Shown here piece by piece: positions 8,448 through 15,870 of a DNA stretch of 60,415 nucleotides. The notes under the pieces were generated by a model, which searched no databases, had not been told where the DNA came from, and saw only the letters and a list, made by a program, of their open reading frames with translations. Position 1 is the stretch's first letter. Each line of letters starts with the position of its first letter. A program made the position numbers and the translations under genes. This DNA is from JAYEHK01 sp034659475 (GTDB taxonomy: Bacteria; Bacillota; Syntrophomonadia; Syntrophomonadales; Syntrophomonadaceae): contig JAYEHK010000021.1 of NCBI GenBank assembly GCA_034659475.1, positions 1 through 60,415 on the forward strand. Reading direction: 5' to 3'.

Positions 8448-9518
8448 ATGAATAATCCCCCGGGGAAAAACGTTACCATTCATTTTGCGAACATTAAGGA
8501 AATTAAAGATCTACTCAAAAGACAGCAGTGGGATGAAGCAGAAGAACTTCTCCTCTATCTGGTTGAAAACGCTGCTAATAAATCTACAACTGATGCACAT
8601 CTGTTTCAACCATGGTATTATGAACAACTTGCTGGCATGTACCAGCACCTTGAAAACCCTAATGCAGAAAAAGTTCTGCTCGAACAGTTTGCTTCCTGTC
8701 CCTATCCTGCAAGTGCAGTTAAAAACAAATTATTAAAAAGGCTGGATGAACTGCAGCATCCTGATCAACAATCCAAAAACAACAGCAAGCGCAAACTATT
8801 TAAACGCGATAAGCAAGAGCCCTTACCTTTTGACAGTACCGGCGCTGTCATAGATATTGCCGCCACTGGATTTACCGGAAAAAAAGAAGAAATCATTGAA
8901 CTATCCGTTCTGCTTTTTACTTTCGATAAAGAAACCGGCCAGGTTCAGGAAACCATAGGCGAATACACTGGCCTGTGTGAACCCTCGGTTCCGATTAAAC
9001 CTGCCGCAAGAAAAGTGCATGGAATCACGGCCAAAGAAGTGCAGGGGCAAACTTTGGATATAGCTCTCATCTATGAATTGCTTCAAAAGGCAGAATTCAT
9101 CATCACGCACAATGCCAACTTCAAGCAGGGCTTGATTGAAAAACTTCTGCCTTATACCCAAACCAAGCAGTGGTTTTGCTCTATGAATGGTATTGATTGG
9201 CTGATAAAAGGGTCCAACAAAGACCTCCATGAATTGCTGTCAGAACGTGGGCTGGAAACAACCCCTCCTTATCGTTCTACGGAGGAATCCAGAGGCATTC
9301 TTCGTCTCTTATCCTGTAAAGGCTATAATGATATCCCTTATATGTATGAATTATTAAAGATTAAGCCCGCCATAGATACTTCCAAAAAACAAAAAGCATA
9401 CGAATCACAAGATGAATCCAGCAAGAAACGCAAACAAAAATCCCGCCCAGGTTATTTTGCCGGGATTATTACAATGTTGCTTATCGTCATTATCCTTTAC
9501 ATGATCTTTATACGATAG
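8448..9518 (+). CDS. Tail-anchored exonuclease-fold protein lacking catalytic residues
   Basis: The 356-residue protein has a helical, TPR-like N-terminal part (about 15-105), a basic linker, a DEDDh exonuclease-like domain (about 133-295) and a C-terminal membrane helix (about 336-355). The exonuclease frame is clear (VIDIAATG, 134-141; HGITAKEV; ITHNANF, 220-225; YRSTEES, 275-281). Yet the Glu of the first motif is Ala138, the Asp of the second is Lys226, and the third-motif His is Tyr with Asp changed to Glu. It is probably a binding or scaffold protein rather than a nuclease. The start ATG follows AGGGAGGCAACAAC. No operon partner is obvious. Confidence 0.8.
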   Translation: MNNPPGKNVTIHFANIKEIKDLLKRQQWDEAEELLLYLVENAANKSTTDAHLFQPWYYEQLAGMYQHLENPNAEKVLLEQFASCPYPASAVKNKLLKRLDELQHPDQQSKNNSKRKLFKRDKQEPLPFDSTGAVIDIAATGFTGKKEEIIELSVLLFTFDKETGQVQETIGEYTGLCEPSVPIKPAARKVHGITAKEVQGQTLDIALIYELLQKAEFIITHNANFKQGLIEKLLPYTQTKQWFCSMNGIDWLIKGSNKDLHELLSERGLETTPPYRSTEESRGILRLLSCKGYNDIPYMYELLKIKPAIDTSKKQKAYESQDESSKKRKQKSRPGYFAGIITMLLIVIILYMIFIR

Positions 9519-9696
9519 AGCAGATTATTTTAAGGGGAACCCCCTCAAAATATTTTTTGGATAATTGATGCACAAAAAGCAACAAAAGCGTAATTTGTGT
9601 GGAACTTTCTTAATAGGAAAACGTCAAACATAGCATAACATCATTGATCGTATAAGCTACCTACAAGCAGTCATAGCAATAGAGGAGGTAATAATT

Positions 9697-10261
9697 TTGA
9701 GTAAACACGCGAAAGTAATGCTAGCCCCCAGCCGATATGTACAGGGAAGAGATGCCATTGAGCAAATCGGCCGACATGTCTCTTTGATGGGTAAAAAGGC
9801 ACTTGTTATTGGTGGAAAAACAGGTCGTAACCCCTGCCCTTGAAAAGGTCATAGAAACCAATATTCTCCTCAGCGGCATTGGCTTTGAAAGCGGTGGCGT
9901 AGCCGGCGCCCACTCCCTCCAGGATGCCCTGAACAGCCTGGAAGAATGTCACGGGTTCTATCACGGAGAAAAAATTGGGTTCCTGACACTGGTTCAGCTC
10001 ATTCTGGAAGAACGCCCCAAAGAAACCCTGCAAGAAGTTTTCGCATTCAACCAACAGGTTGGTCTGCCGCTTTGTTTTGAAGATTTGAACATGCAGGAGA
10101 TTAGCTAGGAGCGTTTAATGGAAGCGATTGGCATTGCCTGCAAGCCAAAAGCAATAATCCACAACCATGCGTTCCCGATCACCAACGAACGTGTCTACGA
10201 TGCCATGATCACTGTAGACGAGATGGGTAAACGTGTTAAACAGGGTCTCCCAATAGCATAA
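9697..10261 (+). pseudogene. Broken glycerol dehydrogenase gene (gldA-like)
   Basis: A TTG start after AGAGGAGG opens a reading frame typical of glycerol dehydrogenase (KVMLAPSRYVQGRDAIEQIG, then GKKALVIGGKT). The frame then jumps at about 9826, skipping most of the NAD-binding and middle part. It resumes with LSGIGFESGGVAGAHS, HGFYHGEKIGF and a long helical tail. An in-frame TAG follows EIS at about 10108, and the remaining tail (ERLMEAIG to GLPIA) ends at 10261. The family is an iron-containing-type alcohol dehydrogenase of about 365 residues, so roughly half is gone. It is not functional as an enzyme. Confidence 0.85.
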
Positions 10262-10275
10262 ATAAAGAATCCTTA

Positions 10276-10310
10276 AACAGCAAACTCCCCGTGAGTTTGC
10301 TGTTTTTTTT
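10276..10310 (+). terminator. Rho-independent terminator
   Basis: AACAGCAAACTC and GAGTTTGCTGTT form a 12-bp perfect stem with a 4-base loop followed by eight T. It ends the glycerol dehydrogenase remnant transcript. Confidence 0.92.
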
Positions 10311-10359
10311 GCTTCAAAAAGGGGGATGCTTTGTATTGTATTCCTATTCGAGAGGTGAT

Positions 10360-10680
10360 ATGATGCCCCCTGTTACACGAGGTGAATTTCATGTATTGCT
10401 GGCAATTGTGGCGTTTTTAAATCTGTTCGATCTATTGTCTACCCTGCAGTGGTGTAAAATCGCGGGGGTTTCTATCGAAATGAACCCATTGATGCTGGCC
10501 TTGTTAACTGTTCATCCAGTGGTCGGTGTGGCTTATAAAGCTTTCGCTGTCGCACTTTTTATCGCCCTGATGCTCATTAGCGCCCGCCATAACTACCTCC
10601 TCGCCTCCCGCGGAACGCTATTTACCGCCTGCCTGTACACTGCTTTATTCTTCTGGCACCTGGCCGGTCCCTTCTTATAG
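10360..10680 (+). CDS. Small membrane protein, DUF5658-like
   Basis: The 106-residue protein starts at ATG 10360 after GAGAGGTGAT; a longer frame from 10291 would begin inside the terminator stem and is rejected. It has three predicted helices and the pattern FLNLFDLLSTLQWCKIAGVSIEMNPLM, typical of DUF5658-like proteins (conserved Asp and E.NP). The function of this group is unknown. It is followed 90 bp later by another small membrane protein gene on the same strand. Confidence 0.7.
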   Translation: MMPPVTRGEFHVLLAIVAFLNLFDLLSTLQWCKIAGVSIEMNPLMLALLTVHPVVGVAYKAFAVALFIALMLISARHNYLLASRGTLFTACLYTALFFWHLAGPFL

Positions 10681-10771
10681 ATTACAGGGACAAATTCACT
10701 TAGATTTTGGTGACCCCAGGCTATGGGATATTCAGGAAATGATGTATACTGATCATAAGGGGCGTGGTGAT

Positions 10772-11137
10772 ATGGCTGTTATGCAGGAACAAAAGGACAT
10801 TTTTAAACGCATTTCGTTTGCTTCTGTCCGAAATATTGTTGGATTTGGTGTGGTTGTATGGGGCATTTCTTACCTGTCAGCAATGCCTGACATTAAAAAG
10901 CCAGCCCTTGTTCTGGCTGCCATTATTGTGTTAATTATGATTACTACCATGAATGCACTAATGATATTCACCTATTACACCATCAAAAGCATCCCAACTA
11001 CCATGCAGGAAAAAGACGCCGGGATGAGTTTCCAGGACATCTACGGTTTCACCCTGGCTGGCATCACACTGCGTCTGGTTGAGGCAGGCGTATATATTTA
11101 TTACATCGTGTATTTGTACAGATTATTTTTCGTTTAA
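10772..11137 (+). CDS. Hypothetical membrane protein
   Basis: I place the start of this 121-residue protein at ATG 10772, after GGGGCGTGGTGAT. It has three hydrophobic stretches: about VRNIVGFGVVVWGISYL, ALVLAAIIVLIMITTMNALMIF and ITLRLVEAGVYIYYIVYL. I do not recognise the family. It probably lies in the cell membrane. It may share a transcript with the preceding DUF5658-like gene. Confidence 0.6.
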   Translation: MAVMQEQKDIFKRISFASVRNIVGFGVVVWGISYLSAMPDIKKPALVLAAIIVLIMITTMNALMIFTYYTIKSIPTTMQEKDAGMSFQDIYGFTLAGITLRLVEAGVYIYYIVYLYRLFFV

Positions 11138-11177
11138 CCTCCAGGCACGGGGACGGTTTTTTTGCCTTCTTTTGCAT

Positions 11178-11405
11178 TGGAACCACCGATGTCCCGAGGA
11201 CACAACCACCGATGAAAATCGGTTAGGGGTCAGGGGTCAGGGGTCAGGGGTCAGGGGTCAGGCGGCAGAAGCTAGACGCTACGCGTCAAGCCTTCTCCTC
11301 ACCCCTCACTCCTTACCCCTAACCAAAAACTCAGTGTCCCTTATCAGCGTTCATCAGCGAACATCAGCGTAAATCAGCGTTTTCACTTCGTATTTTCTAA
11401 TTAAC
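11178..11405 (-). repeat. Composite dispersed repeat, copy 2 (reverse)
   Basis: This reverse copy runs from GGAACCACCGATGTCC at the left to TATTTTCTAATTAA at the right. Inside are five tandem GGGGTCA units (about 11226-11262) and a 10-bp-period array of ATCAGCG units (11341-11383). No gene is present. Confidence 0.75.
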
Positions 11406-11705
11406 CCTCCATGGCCACAGGCCACAACCACCTATGAAAATAGGTAAGAGGGTTTGATGTAATGTGATACCAGGGGCTGAAGGCTTAAGAACGCTTGCGT
11501 CCGGTCTCATGTTTTACGTACGACTTGGATAGATGCTGCTCTGGGTTCCTGGGCAGGGAGAGCTGATTTTAAGCTTTCTCTATCGCCTTTACCCCCCTGC
11601 GCTAACCTTAAGCCTTCATCCCCGAGAATCATTAATAAGGTCCGCGTAAGTCCACTATAGTCTGCGGTAGTCCGCGTTAAATTCAACCTATTTTCATACT
11701 AATCA
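11406..11705 (-). repeat. Composite repeat, copy 3 (reverse), split by a foldback element
   Basis: The left side (CCCTCCATGGCCACAGGCC) and right side (GCGTTAAATTCAACC, TATTTTCATACTAA) match the two ends of the dispersed repeat. Between them lies a 151-bp stretch, 11473-11623, bounded by arms GGGGCTGAAGGCTTAAG and CTTAAGCCTTCATCCCC (17 bp, one mismatch). The foldback looks inserted into the repeat. Confidence 0.6.
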
Positions 11706-11728
11706 CCCTTCTGTTCAGGATATATTAT

Positions 11729-12034
11729 TTAATACCAATAATCACAATATTCCTCTCCTACCTCATCAGCATATCGAAGAATGCTCTCTGAATCAGGTTT
11801 GGATACTTCATCAAAATTCACCCCATAATTACAACGGGGACAGACCATTCGAAAGCCATCATAGGTTTCCTCATCCCCATGCACCAGTGCGAGAAGTACC
11901 TGAATAACGGTTGGACAGGTTTCTTCCCCGATAGAAAACTTGGCCGCCGTTTTAAGCGTCCAGTTGTATTCATTGGATTCTTTTTTGCATGCAGGACATT
12001 GAATTTTCAGTACTGCAGCTTGTGTCTTACGCAT
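11729..12034 (-). CDS. Small zinc-ribbon protein A
   Basis: This 101-residue protein has two Cys pairs, CPACKKESNEYNW near residue 13 and CPRCNYGVNF near 69, likely binding one zinc ion. It ends with an acidic helix (SILRYADEVGEEYCDYW). It is a clear paralogue of the protein encoded divergently at 12162-12470: the same Cys spacing, NEYNWTL, a PT..(V/L)L..L segment and an (A/Y)AD/E(E/K)VG(E/Q)(E/D)Y tail. I do not know the family function. The intergenic region between the two carries both start sites. Confidence 0.65.
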   Translation of the reverse strand: MRKTQAAVLKIQCPACKKESNEYNWTLKTAAKFSIGEETCPTVIQVLLALVHGDEETYDGFRMVCPRCNYGVNFDEVSKPDSESILRYADEVGEEYCDYWY

Positions 12035-12161
12035 ATCGACGTAACCTCCTGCTTCTTAACTTTTTATACCACAACTTTTGTACTATAATAAACTTACAAC
12101 GTAAAATACGAAAAGAAAAGTTATTAGTCACATATTTTGTGATTTTTTATTGGAGGTGGTT

Positions 12162-12470
12162 TTGATTAGACAGGATAAAAGTGCTGAATTGATGATTTAC
12201 TGTTCTTCCTGTGGAAACAGCTACAACGAATATAACTGGACATTGGAAACAGGCGCAATGTATTCGAAGAATAAAAATACCGTTCCAACCCTGCTTGATC
12301 TATTAATACAATGCCTTGCAGGCGATAAGGAAGTCCTGCAAACAGCCTTCGCCGTGTGCCCCAGCTGTCATGAAAAGGTGTTTCTTAGAAATATGCGCAT
12401 GCCAACCGAAGAAGAAATTCGCGCGTACGCTGAAAAAGTGGGACAGGATTACAGAATTAACAGGTACTAA
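12162..12470 (+). CDS. Small zinc-ribbon protein B, paralogue of A
   Basis: Start TTG 12162 follows GGAGGTGGT at a good distance; an upstream TTG at 12150 overlaps that site. The 102-residue product has CSSCGNSYNEYNW and CPSCHEKVF pairs, a long loop, and the tail AYAEKVGQDYRINRY. It mirrors the divergent gene at 11729-12034. The pair may have arisen by inverted duplication and may act together. It ends in a strong hairpin. Confidence 0.65.
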   Translation: MIRQDKSAELMIYCSSCGNSYNEYNWTLETGAMYSKNKNTVPTLLDLLIQCLAGDKEVLQTAFAVCPSCHEKVFLRNMRMPTEEEIRAYAEKVGQDYRINRY

Positions 12471-12497
12471 TGAGTCAGGGGACGGTTCCCTGACTCA
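12471..12497 (+). terminator. Terminator hairpin of zinc-ribbon gene B
   Basis: TGAGTCAGGG and CCCTGACTCA flank GACGGTT and are followed by TTTTCTC. It starts next to the stop codon. Confidence 0.8.
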
Positions 12498-12512
12498 TTT
12501 TCTCTGGTTAGG

Positions 12513-12541
12513 ATGAGTCAAGGAACCGTCCCCTGACTCAT
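12513..12541 (-). repeat. Inverted copy of the preceding hairpin
   Basis: This hairpin is the reverse complement of 12471-12497 with a single changed base (GAACCGTCCCC loop, TGAGTCA/TGACTCA arms). It lies 28 bp before the stop of the minus-strand YcdB gene and may serve as its terminator. The mirrored pair resembles a bacterial interspersed mosaic unit. Confidence 0.7.
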
Positions 12542-12568
12542 CTATGAAATATAAAAAGCACACATGAT

Positions 12569-14752
12569 TTAATAGTTATGTTTTTCTCCTTCAATCTTCA
12601 ACGTGCGAATCAGAACTACTGCTGCTTCGCCACGGGCAATCGGATGCGCAGCATTAAAATGTACGCCATCTCCCCTGATAATACCAAGTCCCCATGTCAG
12701 CGCAGCGTATCCCTTCATATCGGCAGCCAATCCCGCGTAATCCTGATAAGGTGCCTGCAAGGCTTCACCAGACATCCGGGTAATAAAGTCTATATCCAGC
12801 CAGCGAATCATCATTTGGGCAAGCAAATCGCGGGTAACGATGGTTTCCGGTTTTTGCCCTTCCTCAATCCAGTGTCTGCGCACAGCTTCTTTCATAACCT
12901 CATCATCGCTGCTTCTTTCAGATCTGTAGTAATCATTCTCAACACCCAGCATCGCCCTTAGCAGTGTTACCAGCTTAATCTCTTCCTGCGGATGAAAGGC
13001 TGTTTTATACTCACACAGGATTCCCGCCTGCCCTAATAGTGATATTTCCTTTTCCGCAAAATGCCCGGCAATATCACCGAAAACACATGGGTGTTGTTGT
13101 TCTGCGACAGGTTTACCATCCCATCCTAGTTTATCACCTGATATCGCATCAATCATTTGAACTTGCCGCTGGGGTGGAACCGCCTGCGGACTATAGACCA
13201 ATTTCAATTCTGCAGCATCCCTTGCTCTTATCTCTTTGTCACCATACCAGGGTGTAAAATGCAGGGTCATAGGCTGCTCTGTTAAATAGATTTCATTAGC
13301 CTTCTCCTGCCCTAACACCTTATCTGCTGATGGGAAAGCAACATCTGTCCAGTTCAGGTTATAGGATACAATCTTTTTACTGCTGCTATCCACATTAATT
13401 GAAATCCCATTACCATGACATGGAATACCATTGACCAATCGTGTAAAGTAAAAACGCCATTGAGAAGGAATTTCTTCGTCTTTTAAAACATCATAGATTT
13501 TCTCTATCCCCATTGTTTCTAACTCCACCTGATCCTTTTTGTCAGGTTGAATACGTCCAAGGAAATTCAATGCTATCTTCTCCGCATCCTTTCGCTGAAG
13601 TTTAACACCCTTATTATCCTTTTCCGGTGAATAAAGAGAAAAACTAAGGATTTCACCTGTTACGGCATTAACCCGCGCATAAAAACTGCCATAAGAATTG
13701 GATTTAGAGTTCGTATCCCAGTTCAAACTCCACATCCTTTGCTCGGGGTACTGGTAATCCGGATTCAGACTGCTGCCTGATAATTTCATTTCTTCAGGTA
13801 TAGATACCCACTTCTTTACAACAGCAACTGCCTGTTCCTGGGAGATCAGGTTAAGGGTCTGTTCAATTTCTTTTAATTCCTGGGGACTTATAGCATTCTG
13901 TGATTCACCCATACCTCCCATCATTGCTTCTTTGTCATTGCTATATCTCATTTCATTTTCATTAATTAATGGTTCCCCGGTAAATGCATCAATCAAGCCA
14001 TTTGATTGATGATGAAGTCGATAAACAAGTTTGGGCAGTTCCTTTTCACCGTCTTCTGATTTTATTCTTCTATTGGGCAGAAGATATTCTAATCTTAGCA
14101 TTTCATTATTAATAAAAGCGTCACAGGCCTGTTTTTCAGAAATAGTCCCTTCTGCCGACGGCAGTTTCTCATCTGACCAGGACTGATTGTAACTCACAAT
14201 CTCTCCAGTCATATAATCTATGCCCATTGTAACACCATCATTCTCAACCGGGATATCACCGGCAACCCTCTGCCAGTGGATGGTATACCTGCCCCCGCCC
14301 CATCTATGCAAAGGAATAACTTCTTCATTTGGACGAATCTTCAAATCACATACCCGATCTGGAATGATTTCGGTAAGAAGTTTCATTCCTATCTCGGTAG
14401 CCTGTTCCCGGGATATAGCTGGTATATCAGCACCCGACCTTTCTTCCTTCCAGCTGTTTATTGATGTTATGATTCCTGTTTGAGTATCCACATCTGCGTT
14501 GAATGAGCCGTCACGCCGTTCCTCGGCACTCCATCTTAGAGACCATCCCTGCTGATTGTTCCTTTCCCAAAAACTGGAGGTAAATTCAGTGTACTCCTCC
14601 GGAATAGTAAAATGCTCCTTCACTTCCTGAATCGCCTGTTCAAGGGAGATTTCACCCGTATTAGGTGCCCCCAGTACACTCGTCGGGACAATGCTCACCA
14701 TGAGCAGGATACTCAGAATTCCGCTGATAATCCGCCTGGACACTTTGCGCAT
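12569..14752 (-). CDS. Secreted YcdB/YcdC-type protein with SLH-like C-terminus
   Basis: This 727-residue protein has a signal peptide (MRKVSRRIISGILSILLMVS..VLGAP). Two long YcdB/PepSY-like regions follow, about 35-250 and 290-490, each with EQA..V...(F/W)..P and TGxI(T/L)S(I/F)(N/S) units. The C-terminal part resembles S-layer homology repeats (GDIAGHFAEKEISLLGQAGIL near 555; AALTWGLGIIRGDGVHFNAAHPIARGEAAVVLIR near 690). It is probably attached to the cell wall. YcdB-type function is not established. It is monocistronic, with GGTGACATT before the start. Confidence 0.82.
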   Translation of the reverse strand: MRKVSRRIISGILSILLMVSIVPTSVLGAPNTGEISLEQAIQEVKEHFTIPEEYTEFTSSFWERNNQQGWSLRWSAEERRDGSFNADVDTQTGIITSINSWKEERSGADIPAISREQATEIGMKLLTEIIPDRVCDLKIRPNEEVIPLHRWGGGRYTIHWQRVAGDIPVENDGVTMGIDYMTGEIVSYNQSWSDEKLPSAEGTISEKQACDAFINNEMLRLEYLLPNRRIKSEDGEKELPKLVYRLHHQSNGLIDAFTGEPLINENEMRYSNDKEAMMGGMGESQNAISPQELKEIEQTLNLISQEQAVAVVKKWVSIPEEMKLSGSSLNPDYQYPEQRMWSLNWDTNSKSNSYGSFYARVNAVTGEILSFSLYSPEKDNKGVKLQRKDAEKIALNFLGRIQPDKKDQVELETMGIEKIYDVLKDEEIPSQWRFYFTRLVNGIPCHGNGISINVDSSSKKIVSYNLNWTDVAFPSADKVLGQEKANEIYLTEQPMTLHFTPWYGDKEIRARDAAELKLVYSPQAVPPQRQVQMIDAISGDKLGWDGKPVAEQQHPCVFGDIAGHFAEKEISLLGQAGILCEYKTAFHPQEEIKLVTLLRAMLGVENDYYRSERSSDDEVMKEAVRRHWIEEGQKPETIVTRDLLAQMMIRWLDIDFITRMSGEALQAPYQDYAGLAADMKGYAALTWGLGIIRGDGVHFNAAHPIARGEAAVVLIRTLKIEGEKHNY

Positions 14753-15013
14753 AATGTCACCTTCCTATCTTTTGTTGTTTATAAATACGACCCTTTCATT
14801 CCTTACTATCCTTTTTACGTTAAATAAAGGAATAAACTTTCACCTTACTTATGAAAAAACCTGTCCCCTTGTCCCAAACAGCAGTTGGGCACATCTGCAA
14901 ATTCAGGTTGATCTTACTGAGCATAAAAACCTATTGAATTTTTTAAATAGTTGTGCTAAAACTAGCATATAATAAGAGCATAATTAAGTCGTAATTTTGC
15001 ACGGGGGTGATTG

Positions 15014-15286
15014 ATGATGATAATTAAACCTACAACTGCATTGAGGACAGAGCTTGGTGAAATAACAAGAATATGTAAAGAAAAGTCCGAGCCTGTTTAT
15101 TTGACCAAAAATGGTGAAGGCGAATTGGTTGTAATGAGCATTGCTGCGTTTGAGCGCAGAGAAGCAACGCTTAACCTAAGAGCCAAACTGTTAGAGGCTG
15201 AACAGCAACGTCTTAGTGGCTCCCCAACCTACACAACAGATGATGTAAGAAAATACATCAGAGGTCTGGAAAATGAGCAAGTATAA
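15014..15286 (+). CDS. Phd/YefM-type antitoxin
   Basis: The 90-residue protein has the Phd/YefM N-terminal pattern (IIKPTTALRTELGEITRICKEKSEPVYLTKNGEGELVVMS) that folds into the DNA-binding domain. A charged C-terminal tail would bind the toxin. GGGGGTGA precedes a cluster of possible starts (TTG 15011, ATG 15014, ATG 15017). Its end overlaps the toxin gene by 14 bp, the usual arrangement of a type II toxin-antitoxin operon, which such antitoxins normally repress together with the toxin. Confidence 0.88.
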   Translation: MMIIKPTTALRTELGEITRICKEKSEPVYLTKNGEGELVVMSIAAFERREATLNLRAKLLEAEQQRLSGSPTYTTDDVRKYIRGLENEQV

Positions 15287-15575
15287 AATTAAAATATTAC
15301 AGATTGCTCGCGAGGACATTGGGGAAATATACTTTTACATTGCAGCAGACAGTCCTAAATCGGCCCTTACAATGACTGACAAGATTATTGATAAAATTGA
15401 TACGCTTGCTAAGTTCCCATTCATTGGTAAAATCGTACCAGATAATGAGTTGGCAAAACAGGAATACCGTATGCTGATTATCAACGGCTACATCGCTTTT
15501 TATAAGGTAATTAATGACGAGGTGGTAGTGTACAGAGTGCTTTATGGAATGCGAGATTATCCTGGATTACTTTAA
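15273..15575 (+). CDS. RelE/ParE-family toxin
   Basis: This 100-residue protein has ParE/RelE fold features: KILQIAREDIGEIYFYIAADSPKSA, TLAKFPFIGKIVPDNE, YRMLIINGYIAFYKVINDEVVVYRVLYGMRDYPGLL. The family inhibits growth by mRNA cleavage (RelE) or gyrase (ParE). The YRxL..YxxFY and VLYGxRD motifs favour the ParE/YoeB-like side, but the target cannot be read from sequence. It is translationally coupled to the antitoxin and followed by a terminator. Confidence 0.88.
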   Translation: MSKYKIKILQIAREDIGEIYFYIAADSPKSALTMTDKIIDKIDTLAKFPFIGKIVPDNELAKQEYRMLIINGYIAFYKVINDEVVVYRVLYGMRDYPGLL

Positions 15576-15591
15576 TAATGCCTTTTTTGGG

Positions 15592-15624
15592 GGACAAGGG
15601 GACACTCAATTTGTTCCCTTGTCC
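15592..15624 (+). terminator. Terminator of the toxin-antitoxin operon
   Basis: GGACAAGGGGAC and GTTCCCTTGTCC form a 12-bp stem with one mismatch, followed by TTATTT. Confidence 0.75.
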
Positions 15625-15870
15625 TTATTTGGCATGAACGCAAACAAAACGAATTTCCCCGTGTTTCCTCTGGTTGAAATTCCCACTAGACTTGTGACTA
15701 TACATCGATTATGTTAATAATAATGAGTAATAATTTCCAAACTGGTGAAAGAAATAGTTGAACTTCGATACGTTAAGTAATAAACGTTTAGATGAACACT
15801 TACTCTTGAAATCTATACCCGGTACATACTGGTTACATGGATTAAATAATTTTAGGAGGCATGATTATTA

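Noticed and set aside
9806..10054. Minus-strand frame over the glycerol dehydrogenase remnant
   Set aside because: It is the mirror of a recognisable coding strand and has no start signal.
11226..11262. Tandem GGGGTCA units considered as a CRISPR array
   Set aside because: The units are 7 bp long and contiguous without spacers; it is a simple tandem run inside the dispersed repeat.
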